Source: Kiritimatiellia bacterium (GTDB lineage Bacteria > Verrucomicrobiota > Kiritimatiellia > RFP12 > DVOR01). From it: a stretch of DNA of 64,000 bases. A model generated the notes under the pieces. That model had not been told where the DNA came from. It was given only the letters and a program-made list of their open reading frames with translations, and did not search any database. The DNA lies in the NCBI GenBank assembly GCA_017558005.1, contig JAFYWN010000006.1, positions 1 through 64,000 of the forward strand. Reading direction: 5' to 3'. Position numbers and translations under genes: made by a program. Shown piece after piece: positions 1-8,213 of the stretch (within the stretch, counting starts at the first letter, position 1; each line of letters opens with the position of its first letter).

Positions 1-43
1 TCCGCCGAAAGATTTTCAAAAAACTGCGTCGAAAAAGGTGAAT

Positions 44-82
44 TGTTGATAACTTGTTGATAACTCAAAAAAGTTTTCAACA
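44..82. promoter_or_regulatory. DnaA-box-like cluster
   Basis: TGTTGATAA occurs at 44-52 and again at 55-63, exactly 11 bp (one helical turn) apart. The inverted relative TTTTCAACA lies at 74-82. TTATCAACA (the reverse complement) differs from the consensus DnaA box TTATCCACA at one base. The surroundings are AT-rich and gene-free, and nearly all genes for the next 39 kb run rightward, as expected just to one side of a replication origin or a DnaA-regulated promoter. No dnaA or dnaN gene is visible, so an origin is only a suggestion. Confidence 0.45.
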
Positions 83-126
83 GGCGAAAAATCGCCAAAA
101 TTTTCGAAAAAGTGACAAACCTGCGT

Positions 127-205
127 AAGGAATTTTGAAGGAAATTTTGAAGGGATAAAGGGATTTTGAAGAGATAAAAGGGATAGAAGGAATAGAAGGG
201 ATGAT
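127..205 (+). repeat. Purine-rich imperfect repeat tract
   Basis: About 80 bp are almost entirely purines plus T on the plus strand. They are built from short imperfect units related to GGAATTTTGAA and GAAGGGATA. The tract lies between the DnaA-box-like cluster and the first hairpin repeat. No coding signal is seen. It could be a melting-prone element or a slippage product. Confidence 0.5.
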
Positions 206-300
206 GTGGGGGCGACGCCGCCCCCACACCCCGCGGCAGGACTGAGTCCTGCACGCTACGCATCCTGACAGATGCTTTTACTGGTGCTCACGAGAAGTAT
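201..300 (+). repeat. Hairpin-rich dispersed repeat, copy 1
   Basis: This copy has three stems in order: GTGGGGGCG...CGCCCCCAC, GCAGGACT-G-AGTCCTGC, and a GCATC...GATGC hairpin, ending in CTTTTACTGGTGCTCAC. The same order is found in copy 2 (443-535) and, inverted, in copies at 39822-39952 and 39981-40110. Stem bases change in pairs between copies (ACT/AGT here, GCT/AGC at 39873-39889), which suggests selection on the folded form, as in REP/BIME elements. Confidence 0.75.
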
Positions 301-377
301 GAGACACTCTGAATAACGGCCGATTAGAAGATAGGCGTGAGACAGAACAGCAGGTGATTAGAAGACGATATCTATCG

Positions 378-480
378 TGGCCACGGCCCACCGCGGCCGT
401 GGGACGCTCTGGCATGCAGCCGATTAGATAAAGGGAGGAGAAATGTGGGAGCGAGCCGCCCCACACCACCGCGGCCGTGG
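378..480. repeat. GC-rich palindromes between repeat copies
   Basis: The 15-mer CCACCGCGGCCGTGG occurs at 388-402 and again at 466-480. The first copy also forms a hairpin with the CCACGGCC just upstream at 381-388. The words GCCGATTAGA and ATTAGAAGA also recur between 320 and 430. The sequence looks like decayed or shuffled pieces of the same repeat family. No gene is seen. Confidence 0.5.
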
Positions 481-535
481 TGAGTCCTGCACACTACGCA
501 TCCGAACGGATGCTTTTACTGGTGCTCACAAGGAG
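443..535 (+). repeat. Hairpin-rich dispersed repeat, copy 2
   Basis: This is a degenerate copy of the element at 201-300. The GTGGG arms are shortened and the middle stem is replaced by CCGCGGCCGTGG. The last hairpin is kept as GCATCCGAACGGATGC, followed by TTTTACTGGTGCTCAC. Short reading frames across it look like translations of the repeat, not genes. Confidence 0.7.
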
Positions 536-685
536 AAAAGAAAGAAAGGCGAGTGCGCGAGGGGTACGGGGAGCGCAGCGTCCCCGTCGTTTGGCACCTC
601 TCGGGACTGCGGATGGCTGGGGAAAGGCCGCTGAGGTGAGGCGGGAATGGCAGACTACGGCCTGCCAATCAGATAGGTGAGTGGC

Positions 686-719
686 TTTCGCGTGCATTAT
701 AGGATACGCACGCGCGAAA
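686..719. other. Stem-loop before the first gene
   Basis: TTTCGCG (686-692) pairs with CGCGAAA (713-719) and TGC with GCA inside it, giving a strong stem with a two-base bulge. It lies about 95 bp before the first gene. It may be a terminator for a transcript from the left, or part of the leader of the DUF3472 gene. No long T run follows. Confidence 0.4.
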
Positions 720-813
720 TTCTAAGGTATTTTTTCGTGCATATATGCGTAAAAAGATTTATACTGTTTTCGTCTCACGTAATTTTTGGACAATTTTAAA
801 GGAGATTTCTTTT

Positions 814-1884
814 ATGAAACGACTCGCGTGTACACTCTTTGTTGGGCTCTTTTCAACTTTCCTTTTTGCGCAGAGTGGAGAGCAGCAAGCGGCGCGTCAG
901 GCCCGAAGTGTCCATCTTCAGTATCGTGGGTGGAAGGGGCCTGCCAAGGTGTTTTATCTTGAAACCACCCCTGAACAATCTGCCCCTGGTACCTACTTTA
1001 GCATGATCGGCTTTGACGTTGGGTACTGTGGTTTTCAGGAGTTGCCTGGAGGTGAGCACATCGCAATCTTCTCCGTTTGGGAACCCAGCAACCCACACGA
1101 TTATTCGGCCAACCCCAATGCGGTCAAGGAGGCCATCCGCACCAAGGCGCTCTACCATGGCAAAAATGTGCATGTGCAACGTTTTGGTGGCGAAGGCACG
1201 GGTGGCAAGTCTATGATGCCGTATCAGTGGGAACTCAATGAGACTGTTCACATGGCGATCTCCGTTGAACCCCATGGCCCAAACCGCACGGCATATACCT
1301 GCTGGGTGTGGGATGACGTACAACGCGGTTGGTTCCGCATGGCGACTTTCTCCACCCTCTGCGCCAATGGCAATCCGGTATTAACCTCGCCCTACTCCTT
1401 CGTTGAAGATTTCCGTCGCAACGTCAAGAGCAAGGAACTCGTCCGCAAGGCACGCTTTAGCCGCCTGTGGGCCTTTGATGGAACCAACTGGACCAACTCC
1501 TCCGAGGCGGCCTTCACGGCAGATAATAACACCCTCACCACCATTGATGCTGGTGCGACCGAGGATGGTTTTTGGTTGGCCACAGGGGGCGACACCACCA
1601 ATGTCACCACCAAGCTCTGGGGAACCATCAAACTCGCTAACGCGCCGATTGAATCTGCCGAACGCAAGACCCGCCTAACCACACTCATTGAAGCCATTCG
1701 CGCCACCCAAACCGTCGCCGAACAGCCGAAAGCAGAGCCTACACCCGAAGCGCCCAAGGCAGATGCTGCGCCTGAAGCACCGAAAGCAGAGCCCACGCCT
1801 GAAGCTCCCAAAGCAGAACCCGCTCCTGAAGCTCCCAAAGCAGAACCCGCTCCCGAAGCGCCGAAGGCTGAAGCTACGCCCTAA
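814..1884 (+). CDS. Secreted DUF3472 protein with Pro/Ala repeat tail
   Basis: An exported protein of 356 residues. The start at 814 was chosen because AAAGGAGA lies just upstream and a signal peptide (about residues 1-19, ending FLFAQS) follows directly; an upstream in-frame ATG at 745 would bury the signal peptide. Residues about 30-300 match the DUF3472 family, with the characteristic YFSMIGFDVGYCGFQ stretch and a Trp-rich beta-sandwich pattern. Such domains occur in secreted proteins of polysaccharide-degrading bacteria, and carbohydrate binding is presumed rather than shown. The C-terminus is about 55 residues of a 9-residue repeat of the type AEPTPEAPK, encoded by near-identical 27-bp DNA units. 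It probably forms an extended spacer. A weak promoter with TATACT at 760-765 may drive it. Confidence 0.8.
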   Translation: MKRLACTLFVGLFSTFLFAQSGEQQAARQARSVHLQYRGWKGPAKVFYLETTPEQSAPGTYFSMIGFDVGYCGFQELPGGEHIAIFSVWEPSNPHDYSANPNAVKEAIRTKALYHGKNVHVQRFGGEGTGGKSMMPYQWELNETVHMAISVEPHGPNRTAYTCWVWDDVQRGWFRMATFSTLCANGNPVLTSPYSFVEDFRRNVKSKELVRKARFSRLWAFDGTNWTNSSEAAFTADNNTLTTIDAGATEDGFWLATGGDTTNVTTKLWGTIKLANAPIESAERKTRLTTLIEAIRATQTVAEQPKAEPTPEAPKADAAPEAPKAEPTPEAPKAEPAPEAPKAEPAPEAPKAEATP

Positions 1885-1891
1885 TTTCCAC

Positions 1892-1938
1892 ATTGACTTT
1901 ACTTGATTGACTTTACTTGCGGTTCTAATTTCTCCCTA
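1892..1938 (+). promoter_or_regulatory. 14-bp tandem duplication and putative leaderless promoter
   Basis: ATTGACTTTACTTG is repeated back to back at 1892-1905 and 1906-1919. TCTAAT at 1924-1929 then lies 8 nt before the ATG at 1938. No Shine-Dalgarno sequence is present, so transcription probably starts at or next to the start codon. The duplication supplies two TTGACT words that could act as -35 boxes, though their spacing to the -10 is not ideal. Confidence 0.4.
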
Positions 1939-3302
1939 TGCGCATTGCTTTTATCGCAGACGTCCATGCCAATTTACCAGCATTAGAGGCTGTTATCTCT
2001 GATGCGCGCGAACACGGTGCCACGCATCTCCTTTGCCTTGGCGACGTGGTGGGCTACGGCCCGCAACCGGCAGAGACGTTGGCACGCATCCGAAAGGTGG
2101 CCTCTGGCGTTCTCCTTGGCAACCACGATGCGGCGGCGGCCGAACTCCTCGATCTTCAATTCTTCAATCCCTTTGCCAAAGAGACGGCTGAGCGTGCCAT
2201 TCTCGCCTTAGATGACGAAGCCAAGGACTACCTTCGCTCCTTACCCAGCATGCTGGAGGTGAAGAACATTGCCTGTGCACATAGTTGCTTTGATGCGCCA
2301 GAGACCTACCGTTATTTGGAAACGAAGGAAGATGCGGAGCGTAGCCTCAAAGCGATGCCAGGCTTCACCCTCTTAGTCGTGGGCCACACGCACATCCCCT
2401 GTCTCTTTGAACAAGAATCAGCAGATGCACCCGTGCGAAAACTGCCGCCCGAAAATCTGCAGTTGCGCCCAGGTCACCGTTATGTCGTCAATCCTGGTAG
2501 CGTCGGCTTTCCACGCACGGACACCCTAACGGCAGACTACATCATCTACGATACATTGATGCGCCGCATCACCTTCCGTTCGGTTGTTTACGATTTGACG
2601 CCCTACCGTTTAGCCCTCGTTCGCAATGGCTACAATCCGTTAAACTATTGGTTCCTCAGCCCCTCGGCAAGAAAGCGTCAAACCGAATTAGCACTGCGTA
2701 ATCCCGTGCAACCCACGCGTTCACCACTCGCGGAAAACTCCCCTTTCCGTCCGGTCAAAAAACACCACTCTACAAAGATCACCTTCTGGGTCTGCGCGGT
2801 CTTGTTCCTCGCAATGTTCTTTACCTCCATCTTCTTGCAAACGCGCACAGAATCCGTGGTCACGAACACCCCTGCGGAAACCTACTACAACCCCACCAAC
2901 CTCCTTGCCCCCCTGCAACAATGGACCTTACCCGAAGGTGTGCTTGCGGTCACCGACGCATCCACCAACCAGGTAGAGCTGCAACCCAACGGCTCCGAGC
3001 CGCGCCATTTGACCTTGCTCTCTCCCATGACCCCGGTACCCGAAAACTGTGCACGATTGCGCTTCTCCTTCAAGACCTTTGCCACGGCGCAGAGCAAGGA
3101 AAACTTCTCGGTCTGCGCAGAATTTATTGACTCCAATGGCAACCGCCGTCGCGATCGTCAGCACACTTACAAACGCATCGGGCCCCAGTCCTTCGGCATA
3201 AAAATTCCCAAAGGCGCAGAAGCTCTTCAGATACAGTTCAACTTTGAAGTCAAGCATCCCTTGAAATTACAAAACCCAGAATTGGAGGTCAGCGAAAAAT
3301 GA
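1938..3302 (+). CDS. Membrane-anchored calcineurin-like phosphoesterase
   Basis: A protein of 454 residues. Residues 1-220 form a YfcE/MJ0936-type metallophosphoesterase with the metal-ligand motifs DVHAN (about 8-12), GDVVGYG, GNHD, the histidine of AHSC, GHTH, and NPGSVG near the end of the fold. The usual family length is under 250 residues. Here a basic stretch leads into one hydrophobic segment (about 280-300) and then about 150 residues with a beta-rich look. There is no signal peptide, and Lys/His residues precede the membrane span, so the enzyme should be cytoplasmic and the C-terminal domain outside. The substrate is unknown. The stop codon overlaps the thioesterase start (ATGA), so the two are translationally coupled. 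Confidence 0.85.
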   Translation: MRIAFIADVHANLPALEAVISDAREHGATHLLCLGDVVGYGPQPAETLARIRKVASGVLLGNHDAAAAELLDLQFFNPFAKETAERAILALDDEAKDYLRSLPSMLEVKNIACAHSCFDAPETYRYLETKEDAERSLKAMPGFTLLVVGHTHIPCLFEQESADAPVRKLPPENLQLRPGHRYVVNPGSVGFPRTDTLTADYIIYDTLMRRITFRSVVYDLTPYRLALVRNGYNPLNYWFLSPSARKRQTELALRNPVQPTRSPLAENSPFRPVKKHHSTKITFWVCAVLFLAMFFTSIFLQTRTESVVTNTPAETYYNPTNLLAPLQQWTLPEGVLAVTDASTNQVELQPNGSEPRHLTLLSPMTPVPENCARLRFSFKTFATAQSKENFSVCAEFIDSNGNRRRDRQHTYKRIGPQSFGIKIPKGAEALQIQFNFEVKHPLKLQNPELEVSEK

Positions 3303-4075
3303 CCCCCTGGCAAGCGACGCCTCCACTCAACTTACAGCAGACCGACGTGTGCATCACGGCCGGCGACTGTCAGGTCGGCTTCCGCGTCACAATCCCCGCC
3401 ATTCTCAATTGGCTCCAAGAGGCAGCGGGCAACCACGCAGACGCGCTCGGCGTAGGGATTCAAACTCTGCAAGCACAAGGGCTCACATGGATGTTGGGGC
3501 GCGTCAGTCTGCGTCTCCACCGCGCCCCTGTGTGGGGCGATCGCCTCACCTTGGTCACGTGGCCCAGTGGCATCCGCGGACGCTTAGTAGCCGAACGTCA
3601 ATTTGGGATAGTCAACGCCGCAGGCGAACTGCTCATGGAGGCCTCCAGCGAATGGCTCTGCGTTAACCTCGCCACAGGCAAACTTGCCCCTCTGCCAGAA
3701 GCCGTCAAGGCGTTAGCCGCACCCGAAACGGTAGCCTTTCATCTCTGCGCTGGCAAGTTTCCCACGCCTCCCGCTTCAACGCCGCCCTCAAATACCGTCA
3801 CGATTACCGCACGAAAAGCGGAGATTGATGCCAATCTTCACGTGAACAATGTACATCTCGCGGCATGGTTGCGCGAGCCCTTACCCGATGAGCGCTTCTT
3901 CCAAGAGATGCCCGCCACCTTTGACATTGAATACAAGCGTCCAGCACACGCCGGTGACATCGTCACTGCGGCACTCTGGCCGCTCACAGAAAACACCTAC
4001 CTTCATCATCTTCTCACCCCCGACGGGGCGCTCCTTGCGCGCGCTCAGTCCACCTACACCCCTGTGAATCCATAA
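3299..4075 (+). CDS. Acyl-ACP thioesterase (FatA/FatB-like)
   Basis: A double-hotdog thioesterase of 258 residues that hydrolyses acyl-ACP to free fatty acid and ACP in the cytoplasm. The N-terminal hotdog carries the family pattern around ILNWLQEAAGNHA and the strand GLTWMLGRVSLRL. The second hotdog holds DANLHVNN, which matches the catalytic D-x-N-x-H region of bacterial and plant FatA/FatB enzymes. Family length is about 240-260, so it appears intact. The start overlaps the upstream phosphoesterase stop by 4 bp and the next gene follows after 2 bp, indicating one operon. It is a fatty-acid-pool enzyme, functionally related to the accD/accA genes 4 kb downstream. Chain-length preference cannot be read from sequence. 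Confidence 0.85.
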   Translation: MTPWQATPPLNLQQTDVCITAGDCQVGFRVTIPAILNWLQEAAGNHADALGVGIQTLQAQGLTWMLGRVSLRLHRAPVWGDRLTLVTWPSGIRGRLVAERQFGIVNAAGELLMEASSEWLCVNLATGKLAPLPEAVKALAAPETVAFHLCAGKFPTPPASTPPSNTVTITARKAEIDANLHVNNVHLAAWLREPLPDERFFQEMPATFDIEYKRPAHAGDIVTAALWPLTENTYLHHLLTPDGALLARAQSTYTPVNP

Positions 4076-4077
4076 CA

Positions 4078-5775
4078 ATGAAATCCCTTCCACTCGTTCT
4101 CTCTGCCCTCCTTCCAATGGCCACCTTGATTGCAAAACCGGCCCAACATCCCACCTATGAACCCGATGGCGCACCCCTCGGCAAACCCGTCGCCACCGCC
4201 ACTGCGCAAGGGACCCGTCTGATTCCCGTTTCAATGCGCCAACGCTTCAATCGCGACGTTCTCTCGGGGCTCCCCCAACGCGCCACCGCGATTGTTCTGC
4301 GCGGATGGAAGGGAGAAACCGTGCAGACGCAGGTATTGGTTGAAGCCCCTGAAGGCATTCAAACCCTCTCGGCAAAGAGTCACAAGGGCACCTTTGAAGT
4401 GCATCCTATGCGTTACACCACTGGCAATGGTGTCCTCTTGCCTGATATCATCGACCACTTTGATGAACAAACCTTTAAGGGCGTCGTCCGACCGCTCTTG
4501 CTTTCTTGCACGATTCCGCTTGATGCAAAGACGGCACAAAGCGACATCCTTGAGGTCAAAGTTAATGAGACGACCTTAACCCTACCTGTAACCATCCTCT
4601 CCGCAGGCGCGACCCTCCCTGCGCCTGAGCACTGGGCCTTTCACCTTGACCTCTGGCAACACCCCGACGCTGCGGCACGTTGGCACGATGTACCGATGTG
4701 GTCGGAGGAACACCTCGCTGTCCTCGCACCGCAATTGCGTTACCTCGCCAATATGGGCCAGAAGACCATCACCTGCACATTGGTTGACGAAGCATGGCAG
4801 GGACAAACCTACGACCATTTCCGTTCGATGATTCAGGTCACAAAGACCGCCGAAGGGACATGGGCCTACGACTTCTCCGCCTTTGACACATGGGCGACCT
4901 TTGCGCTCAAATTCTTCAAGCAGAACCAGGCCACGCTCAACTGTTACACGATGATTCCGTGGTCGCTCACCTTCCCCTACACCGACGCCGCTACTGGCGC
5001 CGTAGTCAAACCAAAATTAGTCCCTGGCACTCCCGAATACGAAGCCTTCTGGGGGCCCTACTTGACCGCCTTCGTGGCCCACTTGAAGGAAAAGGGTTGG
5101 CTGGATATTACGCGCATCGCAATGGATGAACGCCCCGACCACCTCTTGAAGCCTGCCTTGAAAATCGTGAGCAAGTATGCCCCCATGTTGAAGATTGTGG
5201 CGGCCTGTGACCATCCGAGCGCTATCAATCGCAACTTCCAAGATGTCTCTTATGCCTATGATCACTGCGAAAAACTCATCGCAGAACTGCCCGATCGTAA
5301 GGCTCAAGGGAAGACAACCACCTTCTACACCTGCCTGCACCCCTTGCGTCCCAATACCTTGATGTACTCCGACTTAGCCGAATCGGAATGGATGATTCCC
5401 ATGGCGGCACACTATGGTCTGGACGGGATGTTGCGTTGGGCCTTTCACTCTTGGGAAGAAAATCCCTTTATGTCAATGGACCACGTACGCTTCCCCACGG
5501 GAGACACGGCAATGATGTACCCTGGCGATCGCGCCTCTTTGCGTTTGGCGGCGATTCGCAATGGCATTGAAACCTACGAAAAGATTCGCATCTTACGTGC
5601 CGAAGCGGCACGCCAACAGAAGCCTGAAGCCCTTGCACCTTTGGAAAAGGCGCTCGCACAGTTTACCGTTGCGCGTGGTAAAGAGGCAGGCATTCACGAA
5701 GCCGACCTCATCGCCCTTGATACGGCACTCTATCAAGCCACCGAAGCACTTTTCCCCAATCAAACTCAAAAATAA
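4078..5775 (+). CDS. Secreted DUF4091 glycoside-hydrolase-like protein
   Basis: A protein of 565 residues with a signal peptide (about 1-20). It starts 2 bp after the thioesterase stop. The body resembles DUF4091 proteins, which have a TIM-barrel glycoside-hydrolase-like core. Visible landmarks are the Trp-rich strand LDLWQHP near residue 195, the MDERPD motif with a likely catalytic acid pair near 350, and the closing helix RNGIETYEKIRILR near 495 typical of the family C-terminus. An N-terminal beta-sandwich of about 170 residues precedes the barrel. The likely role is attack on host or plant glycans in the periplasm or outside; the substrate is not deducible. Its place in an operon with a thioesterase has no obvious meaning. 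Confidence 0.75.
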   Translation: MKSLPLVLSALLPMATLIAKPAQHPTYEPDGAPLGKPVATATAQGTRLIPVSMRQRFNRDVLSGLPQRATAIVLRGWKGETVQTQVLVEAPEGIQTLSAKSHKGTFEVHPMRYTTGNGVLLPDIIDHFDEQTFKGVVRPLLLSCTIPLDAKTAQSDILEVKVNETTLTLPVTILSAGATLPAPEHWAFHLDLWQHPDAAARWHDVPMWSEEHLAVLAPQLRYLANMGQKTITCTLVDEAWQGQTYDHFRSMIQVTKTAEGTWAYDFSAFDTWATFALKFFKQNQATLNCYTMIPWSLTFPYTDAATGAVVKPKLVPGTPEYEAFWGPYLTAFVAHLKEKGWLDITRIAMDERPDHLLKPALKIVSKYAPMLKIVAACDHPSAINRNFQDVSYAYDHCEKLIAELPDRKAQGKTTTFYTCLHPLRPNTLMYSDLAESEWMIPMAAHYGLDGMLRWAFHSWEENPFMSMDHVRFPTGDTAMMYPGDRASLRLAAIRNGIETYEKIRILRAEAARQQKPEALAPLEKALAQFTVARGKEAGIHEADLIALDTALYQATEALFPNQTQK

Positions 5776-5799
5776 TTAATTTGCCCAAGGAGAAATACC

Positions 5800-7101
5800 A
5801 TGTTGAAAAAGAATGACACTCCGAAAGCCGTTTATATCCCCAACGCGCGACTCATTGACCCCTCTTGTGATCGCGACGAAATGGGCGCCCTTTTCATTAC
5901 TCCCGAAGGCAAGATTGTCCCAGTGCCCAACCCCCTGCCGCCCGCCTCTAAAATGACGGTCATTGACCGCCCTGGACTGACGGTGGTACCTGGACTCTGC
6001 GACGTCCACGTTCACTTCCGTGAACCCGGTTTGACCGAAGCCGAAGACCTCGTCTCGGGTAGTGCTGCGGCGGCAAATGGCGGCTTCACCCGCGTTGTCA
6101 CCATGCCCAATACGAGCCCCGCCACGGATACGCCCGAGCTCGTGCGCCATATGCGTTCGGCGCAGACCTGCGTGAGCATTTATCCCTCGGCGTGTTGCAC
6201 CGTGAGCCGTGCAGGCAAGGCATGCGGCCCCTTAGAAGCCCTTGCCGAAGCAGGTGCCTCCTGCTTTACCGATGACGGCGCAATGGTCTCCAATCCCGAA
6301 GTCATGAAGGTCGTCATGCTCCGCGCCAAGAAACTCGGCAAGGTCGTGATGGACCATGCCGTCCGTCCCGACATTCAGAATGGCGGCATCATTCGCGATT
6401 GTCCTGTGGCAAAGGAATTTGATTTACCCATCTTCCCCGCTGAGGCGGAAATTGAAGCGGTGCGCGATGACATTGAACGTTGCCGTGAGACGGGATGCGC
6501 GGTGCATATTCAGCACCTCTCCTGCGCAGGTAGTGTGGAATTGATTCGCGCCGCTCAGGCAGAAGGACTCCCCGTCACCGCAGAAGTAACGCCCCACCAC
6601 CTCGCCCTCGCCGCCGAAGATATCCCCGGCAATGATGGCAATTGGCGCATGAATCCGCCCCTCGGCACGCGTGAAGACGTGAAAGCATTGCGCGAAGGAC
6701 TCTTAGATGGCACGCTCTCCCTCTTCGCCACCGACCACGCACCGCACACCCGCGCCTCCAAATCAAAGGGATTTAGGGCGGCCCCCTTCGGCATCATCGG
6801 CCTTGAAACGGCCGTGGGCGTCTCGTGGGATGTGATGGTTCGCCAATGTGGTATGGCGCCCCTCACATGGGCAAAATATTGGATTACCAATCCCAATAAC
6901 CTCATTGGTTTGCCGCCTCCTACCCTCGCAGAAGGGGCAAAGGCAGAACTCGCCATCCTTGCACTGGATGACGAATGGATGGTAGACCCCGAAGCCTTCG
7001 CCAGTAAGTCCGCAGACACCCCATGGGCTGGCGCCACCCTGCGTGGACGAGCCATTGCGACCTATCGTAAAGGTCGCCTGCGCCAACCGCGTCAAGCGTA
7101 A
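5800..7101 (+). CDS. pyrC: Dihydroorotase
   Basis: Class I (PyrC/PyrX-type) dihydroorotase of 433 residues, which cyclises N-carbamoyl-aspartate to dihydroorotate in pyrimidine synthesis. The metal-binding DVHVHFREPG lies near residue 69, the FTDDG motif near 158, and the HxxH/TDHAPH region near 312-317 with the catalytic aspartate. The length matches the 420-430 residue class I family. AAGGAG lies 7 nt before the ATG. It begins 24 bp after the DUF4091 gene and is followed within 8 bp by a glycosyltransferase, so it may be co-transcribed. No pyrB is in the window. The active-site residues look intact, which argues against the inactive PyrC-like paralogues. Confidence 0.9.
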   Translation: MLKKNDTPKAVYIPNARLIDPSCDRDEMGALFITPEGKIVPVPNPLPPASKMTVIDRPGLTVVPGLCDVHVHFREPGLTEAEDLVSGSAAAANGGFTRVVTMPNTSPATDTPELVRHMRSAQTCVSIYPSACCTVSRAGKACGPLEALAEAGASCFTDDGAMVSNPEVMKVVMLRAKKLGKVVMDHAVRPDIQNGGIIRDCPVAKEFDLPIFPAEAEIEAVRDDIERCRETGCAVHIQHLSCAGSVELIRAAQAEGLPVTAEVTPHHLALAAEDIPGNDGNWRMNPPLGTREDVKALREGLLDGTLSLFATDHAPHTRASKSKGFRAAPFGIIGLETAVGVSWDVMVRQCGMAPLTWAKYWITNPNNLIGLPPPTLAEGAKAELAILALDDEWMVDPEAFASKSADTPWAGATLRGRAIATYRKGRLRQPRQA

Positions 7102-7109
7102 GGCTTTCG

Positions 7110-8084
7110 GTGAATCCACGCGTCTCGGTACTCATCGTTTCATGGAATCAGGCCGACCTTCTTGCGTCGTGCCTGACCTCCGTACGCGCCGCCCACCCGA
7201 CGCTTCCCATCACGGTGGTCGACAATGGCTCTACCCCCGCGCTTCACCCAGCACCAGACGTCACTTGGATTCGCAGCGAGACCAACCTCGGATTTGCGGG
7301 CGGCAACAATCTTGGCCTCTCACAATGTCCCGGCGATTACGTCCTATTATTAAATAATGATGCCCTGCTCCCAGGGCCGCAACCCCTCCAGACACTCGTT
7401 CACTTTCTTGACACCCATCCGCACGTCGCCGTAGCCCAAGCAAAGCTACGCCTGCCCGATGGCACCTTAGACACCTGTGGCGAATTCTTGACCCCTCGCG
7501 GCGTGCTCTATCATCACGGCTATTGCCAACCTGACAGACCACATGCCGAAAGTGCCTTCCCCATCTACGCTGCAAAGGCAGCGTGTTGCCTCATTCGAAA
7601 ATCGGCCTTAGCAGATGTCGGCGGGCTCCTTTTCCGTGACGATTACTTCTGTTATGGCGAAGATCTTGAGCTCTGCCATCGATTGTGGTTGGCCGGGCAT
7701 GAAGTTTGGTTTGTGCCCACCGAACCCGTCTTGCACGCGGAGCGCGCCACCTCCAAAACCCTTCCCTCACGCCTCGTTTGGCATCACTACCTCTCCAATC
7801 TGCTCACCACGGCGTACGACTATTGGTCCTGGCGCACTTGGTGTCGGCTCGGCCCTGGTTTCCTCCTTCTCCTCCTCTGCGGCAGCTTGCTTAAAGGCGT
7901 TCTCCCACGACGCAAAAAGCCTCAGATTCACTTCACCCGAAAGTGCGCAGATTGCGACTTTTTACCGCGCGTAACCGTGCAAGTCCCGTGGCGTTATCTC
8001 ATCGCCTGCCACCGCAGAGATTTCCGCAATACGTGCTTCCCATTGCCACAAGCGCCTAAAAACAAACGCGAAAACGGCAATTAA
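7110..8084 (+). CDS. GT2 family glycosyltransferase
   Basis: A protein of 324 residues with a GT-A fold, starting at GTG 8 bp after pyrC. The N-terminal SVLIVSWNQADLL and VDNGS motifs and the LNNDALL (DxD-like) metal and nucleotide-sugar site near residue 87 are those of rhamnosyltransferase-like family 2 enzymes. GEDLELCHR near 188 matches the ED acceptor-base motif. A hydrophobic stretch near residue 250-265 suggests membrane association. The likely role is adding a sugar to a lipid-linked envelope polysaccharide, with unknown donor. The C-terminal 50 residues are Cys- and Arg-rich and not family-typical. Confidence 0.85.
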   Translation: MNPRVSVLIVSWNQADLLASCLTSVRAAHPTLPITVVDNGSTPALHPAPDVTWIRSETNLGFAGGNNLGLSQCPGDYVLLLNNDALLPGPQPLQTLVHFLDTHPHVAVAQAKLRLPDGTLDTCGEFLTPRGVLYHHGYCQPDRPHAESAFPIYAAKAACCLIRKSALADVGGLLFRDDYFCYGEDLELCHRLWLAGHEVWFVPTEPVLHAERATSKTLPSRLVWHHYLSNLLTTAYDYWSWRTWCRLGPGFLLLLLCGSLLKGVLPRRKKPQIHFTRKCADCDFLPRVTVQVPWRYLIACHRRDFRNTCFPLPQAPKNKRENGN

Positions 8085-8110
8085 ACCCACTCAAAAAACC
8101 CTTAATCAAC

Positions 8111-8139
8111 AAAAAAATGCTGATTTAGGTCAGTTTTTT
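8111..8139. terminator. Short A/T-flanked hairpin terminator
   Basis: A run of seven A, then CTGA-TTTAGG-TCAG followed by six T. The stem is short, but the A and T runs extend it, allowing bidirectional termination. It separates the glycosyltransferase from the acc operon. Confidence 0.4.
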
Positions 8140-8150
8140 CATCTCGGTAT

Positions 8151-8179
8151 TTGCGCTTCTCTCGCAAATATGGTAAATT
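8151..8179 (+). promoter_or_regulatory. Promoter of the acc operon
   Basis: TTGCGC at 8151-8156, a 17-bp spacer, then TAAATT at 8174-8179 preceded by TG (extended -10). The same TTGCGC -35 is seen before the tRNA gene at the right end. Transcription should start near 8186, giving a leader of about 28 nt that includes TAAGGAG. Confidence 0.55.
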
Positions 8180-8213
8180 GTTCTCAGTCTTAACCCTTTT
8201 TAAGGAGTGTTTT

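Noticed and set aside
443-697. Short frames in the left-end region
   Set aside because: They run through the hairpin repeat and have repeat-derived sequence in several frames.
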